Of a stretch of 64,000 nt of DNA, positions 61,830 through 64,000 are shown in pieces. The notes under the pieces were generated by a model, which saw only the letters and a list, made by a program, of their open reading frames with translations, did no database searches and was not told where the DNA came from. Source of the stretch: RPRC01 sp034933285. Its GTDB lineage: Bacteria; Desulfobacterota; Desulfuromonadia; Geobacterales; Geobacteraceae. Each line of letters opens with the position of its first letter. Positions within the stretch are counted from its first letter, which is position 1. The position numbers and the translations under genes are program-made. The stretch is taken from positions 62,001 through 126,000 of the forward strand of contig JAYFNT010000024.1 in the NCBI GenBank assembly GCA_034933285.1, in the 5' to 3' direction.

Positions 61830-62501
61830 ATGTTCAGCAGAATGCAGGAAGACATCAAAGCCGTTTTTGAAAGGGATCCGGCAGCGCGGAGCAACCTGGA
61901 AGTGATTTTCTGTTACCCGGGACTCCATGCCGTCTGGCTGCAAAGGATTTCACACTGGTTCTGGGTACGCCGGTTTTATTTCCTGGGAAGATTCGTTTCC
62001 CATCTGGCGCGCTTTCTCACCGGCATCGAGATCCATCCCGGCGCGACCATCGGCAGGCGCGTGTTCATAGACCACGGCATGGGTGTCGTGATCGGGGAGA
62101 CGGCCGAAATCGGCGATGATGTCACCCTCTACCACGGCGTCACACTGGGCGGAGTCAGCCTTGAAAAAGTCAAACGCCATCCAACGGTTGAATCCAACGT
62201 GGTCATCGGCTCCGGCGCCAAGGTCCTGGGGCCGTTCACCGTCGGCAAGGGGAGCCGGATCGGCTCCAATTCGGTGGTAATCAGGGAGGTCCCGGCAAAC
62301 GCTACGGTGGTCGGCGTGCCGGGACGGGTCGTGATGGCAGCAGAGAAAACCTCGGAAAAGGCGGACATGGAACACGGCAGGCTTCCGGACCCGGAAGCCA
62401 AGGCCATTGCCTGCCTTTTCGACCAGGTGAGGGAGCTGGAAAAGAAGTACGCCGACCTGGCCAGGGACCACGAAGCACTGAAACAACGGCTGGATGCATA
62501 A
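61830..62501 (+). CDS. cysE: Serine O-acetyltransferase
   Basis: CysE acetylates serine for cysteine synthesis. The 223-residue protein has the N-terminal helical domain (MFSRMQEDIKAVFERDPAAR) and left-handed beta-helix hexapeptide repeats (IEIHPGATIGRRVFIDHGMG, VVIGETAEIGDDVTLYHGVT, GSGAKVLGPFTVGKGSRIGS). A coiled-coil C-terminus follows. AGAGG five bases before ATG 61830 is preferred to TTG 61806. Confidence 0.95.
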   Translation: MFSRMQEDIKAVFERDPAARSNLEVIFCYPGLHAVWLQRISHWFWVRRFYFLGRFVSHLARFLTGIEIHPGATIGRRVFIDHGMGVVIGETAEIGDDVTLYHGVTLGGVSLEKVKRHPTVESNVVIGSGAKVLGPFTVGKGSRIGSNSVVIREVPANATVVGVPGRVVMAAEKTSEKADMEHGRLPDPEAKAIACLFDQVRELEKKYADLARDHEALKQRLDA

Positions 62502-62502
62502 G

Positions 62503-63612
62503 ATGCCAATTTCCGAAACCGGAGGGAACGCACAGCGGGTCGCCGTAGCCATGAGCGGGGGAATCGACTCTTCAGTAACCGCCGCCATACTCAAGCAACA
62601 GGGCTATGATGTCATGGGGATTTCCATGCGCGTCTGGGACCCGGCACAATTCCGTGAACATAAAGATGGAGATGCAGCGCCCTGCACTCCCTCCGACGCC
62701 GTGGCCAACGCCCGGCTGGTCGCCGATCAGCTCGGCATTCCCTTTTACGATGTCAATTTCGAGGAAGAATTCCGCAGGATCGTGGTTGACGATTTTATCG
62801 GCGAGTATTACCATGGCCGCACCCCCAACCCCTGCGCACGCTGCAACCGCTTCATCAAGTTCGGACTCCTGCTCGACAAGGCGCTTGCCCTTGGCGCCGA
62901 TATGCTGGCAACGGGACATTATGCGCGGATACAGAGGGATGAAGAAGGTTTTTTCCGGTTACTGAAGGGGGCCGACCCAAAAAAGGACCAGTCATATTTC
63001 CTCTTCGACCTGACCCAGGAGCAGCTTTCAAAGAGCATGTTCCCACTTGGCGGCATGACGAAGACTGAAGTCCGCGCCCTCGCGGACCGGCTTGAACTCA
63101 GGCTTGCCGACAAGGGGGAAAGCCAGGAGATCTGCTTCATCCCCGATGACGATTATGTGCGTTTCCTCGAGGAAGGTTCGATCGGAAGGGACCTGTCCGG
63201 AGAAATAATCACTGCTGACGGCAAAATCGTCGGCCGGCACCAGGGGACCTATCGCTATACCGTTGGCCAACGCCGCGGGCTTGGCATTGCCTGGAGCGAA
63301 CCGCTCTACGTGCTCAGTATCGACACGGAGAGGAATCGTGTCATTGTAGGCGCCAAACAGGAACTTTTCCGCTCCGGGCTGCTGGCCAAAGAATTGAATT
63401 GGATCATGCCCGCGCCCACAGAAGATTTCACCGCCACCTGCAAGATCCGCTACCGCCACCTGCCCATACCGTGCCGCGTCATTCCCCTGAAAGGCAACCG
63501 GGTGGAAGTGCGCTTCCTGGAACCGGAAAAATCCGTTACCCCGGGCCAGGCAGTTGTGTTTTATGACAGCGACCGGGTACTGGGAGGAGGGTGGATAGAA
63601 GAAGGCATATGA
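62503..63612 (+). CDS. mnmA: tRNA-specific 2-thiouridylase MnmA
   Basis: MnmA thiolates U34 of Lys, Glu and Gln tRNAs. The roughly 369-residue protein has the PP-loop VAVAMSGGIDSSVTAAILKQ, the catalytic Cys in TPNPCARCNRFIKF, the second Cys in KGESQEICFIPDDDYV and the RYTVGQRRGLGI segment. ATG 62503 and 62494 are both possible; neither has a strong ribosome site, and coupling to cysE (two bases from its stop) is likely. Cysteine supply and tRNA thiolation are thus adjacent. Confidence 0.95.
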   Translation: MPISETGGNAQRVAVAMSGGIDSSVTAAILKQQGYDVMGISMRVWDPAQFREHKDGDAAPCTPSDAVANARLVADQLGIPFYDVNFEEEFRRIVVDDFIGEYYHGRTPNPCARCNRFIKFGLLLDKALALGADMLATGHYARIQRDEEGFFRLLKGADPKKDQSYFLFDLTQEQLSKSMFPLGGMTKTEVRALADRLELRLADKGESQEICFIPDDDYVRFLEEGSIGRDLSGEIITADGKIVGRHQGTYRYTVGQRRGLGIAWSEPLYVLSIDTERNRVIVGAKQELFRSGLLAKELNWIMPAPTEDFTATCKIRYRHLPIPCRVIPLKGNRVEVRFLEPEKSVTPGQAVVFYDSDRVLGGGWIEEGI

Positions 63613-64000
63613 AGAGAATCTCCTTTGTCACCCTGGGCTGCAAGACCAACCAGTTCGAGTCGGCCGCCATGGCAGAGGCAGCCGCAAAAGAAGGGCTGCT
63701 GATCGTCCCTGCCCATGAGCAGGCGGATATCGTCGTCATCAACACCTGCACGGTTACCGCCAGGACCGATGCCGAATCGCGCCGCCTGGTCCGGCGCGCC
63801 CGCCGGGAAAACCCCTCCGCCAGGATCGTCGTGGCCGGTTGCTACTCCCAGCTCGCCCCCGAGACATTCCGCGATTTCCCCGGGGTGTCACTCATCATCG
63901 GCAACAGTGAAAAACGTGAACTGATGGATCTGTTGCAGGAATCGGACAGCGGACAACTGGTCAAGGTATCCGATATCTCCAGGGAGGAAACGGCAACCCC
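63609..64000 (+). CDS. mtaB: MtaB-type tRNA methylthiotransferase, partial
   Basis: The gene begins at ATG 63609 inside the mnmA stop (ATGA) and runs off the window. The first 130 residues include ISFVTLGCKTNQFESAAMAE, VVINTCTVTARTDAESRRLV and IVVAGCYSQLAPE, the N-terminal methylthiotransferase domain. LGCKTNQFES fits MtaB (t6A-37 of tRNA) rather than RimO or MiaB. The radical-SAM core lies outside. Confidence 0.88.
   Translation, partial: MKRISFVTLGCKTNQFESAAMAEAAAKEGLLIVPAHEQADIVVINTCTVTARTDAESRRLVRRARRENPSARIVVAGCYSQLAPETFRDFPGVSLIIGNSEKRELMDLLQESDSGQLVKVSDISREETAT

Overview
This looks like a chromosomal segment of an anaerobic, Gram-negative, Geobacter/Pelobacter-like bacterium (Desulfuromonadota). 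The placement is an inference from gene content, not from a marker gene. Supporting points are LolA and a FadL-type porin (an outer membrane), many c-di-GMP and chemotaxis proteins, a split b'/b F-type ATP synthase operon without the a and c genes, XRE-cupin regulators, a CcsA-type heme/cytochrome c cluster, and fermentation and hydrogen genes (ackA, a stand-alone acetaldehyde dehydrogenase, a group 4 [NiFe] hydrogenase). No CRISPR array, insertion sequence or prophage gene was seen.

Layout. 1-13.8 kb: a TPR protein running off the left edge (minus strand), then plus-strand lon, thiL, cheR, mcp-cheW-cheA behind a sigma-54-type promoter, lolA, yajQ, rimO and a dksA-like gene closed by a bidirectional terminator. 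13.8-19.3 kb (minus): kup, an acyl-CoA synthetase, an XRE-cupin regulator and a FadL-like porin. 19.3-25.1 kb: an unexplained 550-base non-coding stretch, a methyltransferase, and two large c-di-GMP proteins (GAF/HD-GYP/PilZ and a multi-PilZ protein). 25.4-31.4 kb (minus): atpX-F-H-A-G-D-C. 31.7-35.3 kb: parA-parB, ackA and a 47-residue YezD-like gene. 35.5-36.6 kb: an AT-rich pair, XRE-cupin and a ferritin-like protein.

36.9-48.9 kb (minus) is the most interesting block. Read in transcription order it is a sigma-70-type promoter, a leader resembling the molybdenum-cofactor (Moco) riboswitch, a hairpin terminator, a second YezD-like 49-residue gene, another terminator, then eleven complex-I-like subunits (M, L, N, J, K, A, B, C, D, H and I types) whose large subunit keeps all four Ni-Fe cysteines, a HycI-type maturation protease, and an acetaldehyde dehydrogenase. 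No NuoEFG or formate dehydrogenase is in the window. The leader suggests that Mo/W-cofactor status controls a hydrogen-evolving, ion-pumping complex.

49-59.4 kb (minus) holds tetrapyrrole genes: a precorrin-2 dehydrogenase gene, ccsA, hemA, hemC, cobA-hemD and hemB. They supply heme, siroheme and cytochrome c assembly. A signalling block (GNAT-histidine kinase fusion, response regulator, winged-helix protein, XRE protein) lies between hemB and cobA-hemD, and the start of hemC is preceded by a diverged duplicate of its own 5' region. 59.6-64 kb: a membrane protein, tRNA-Arg(TCG), ferritin, a short DUF1450-like remnant, cysE, mnmA and the start of an mtaB-like gene.

Limits: all calls come from reading the sequence and remembered family signatures. 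No searches, folding or alignments were run.
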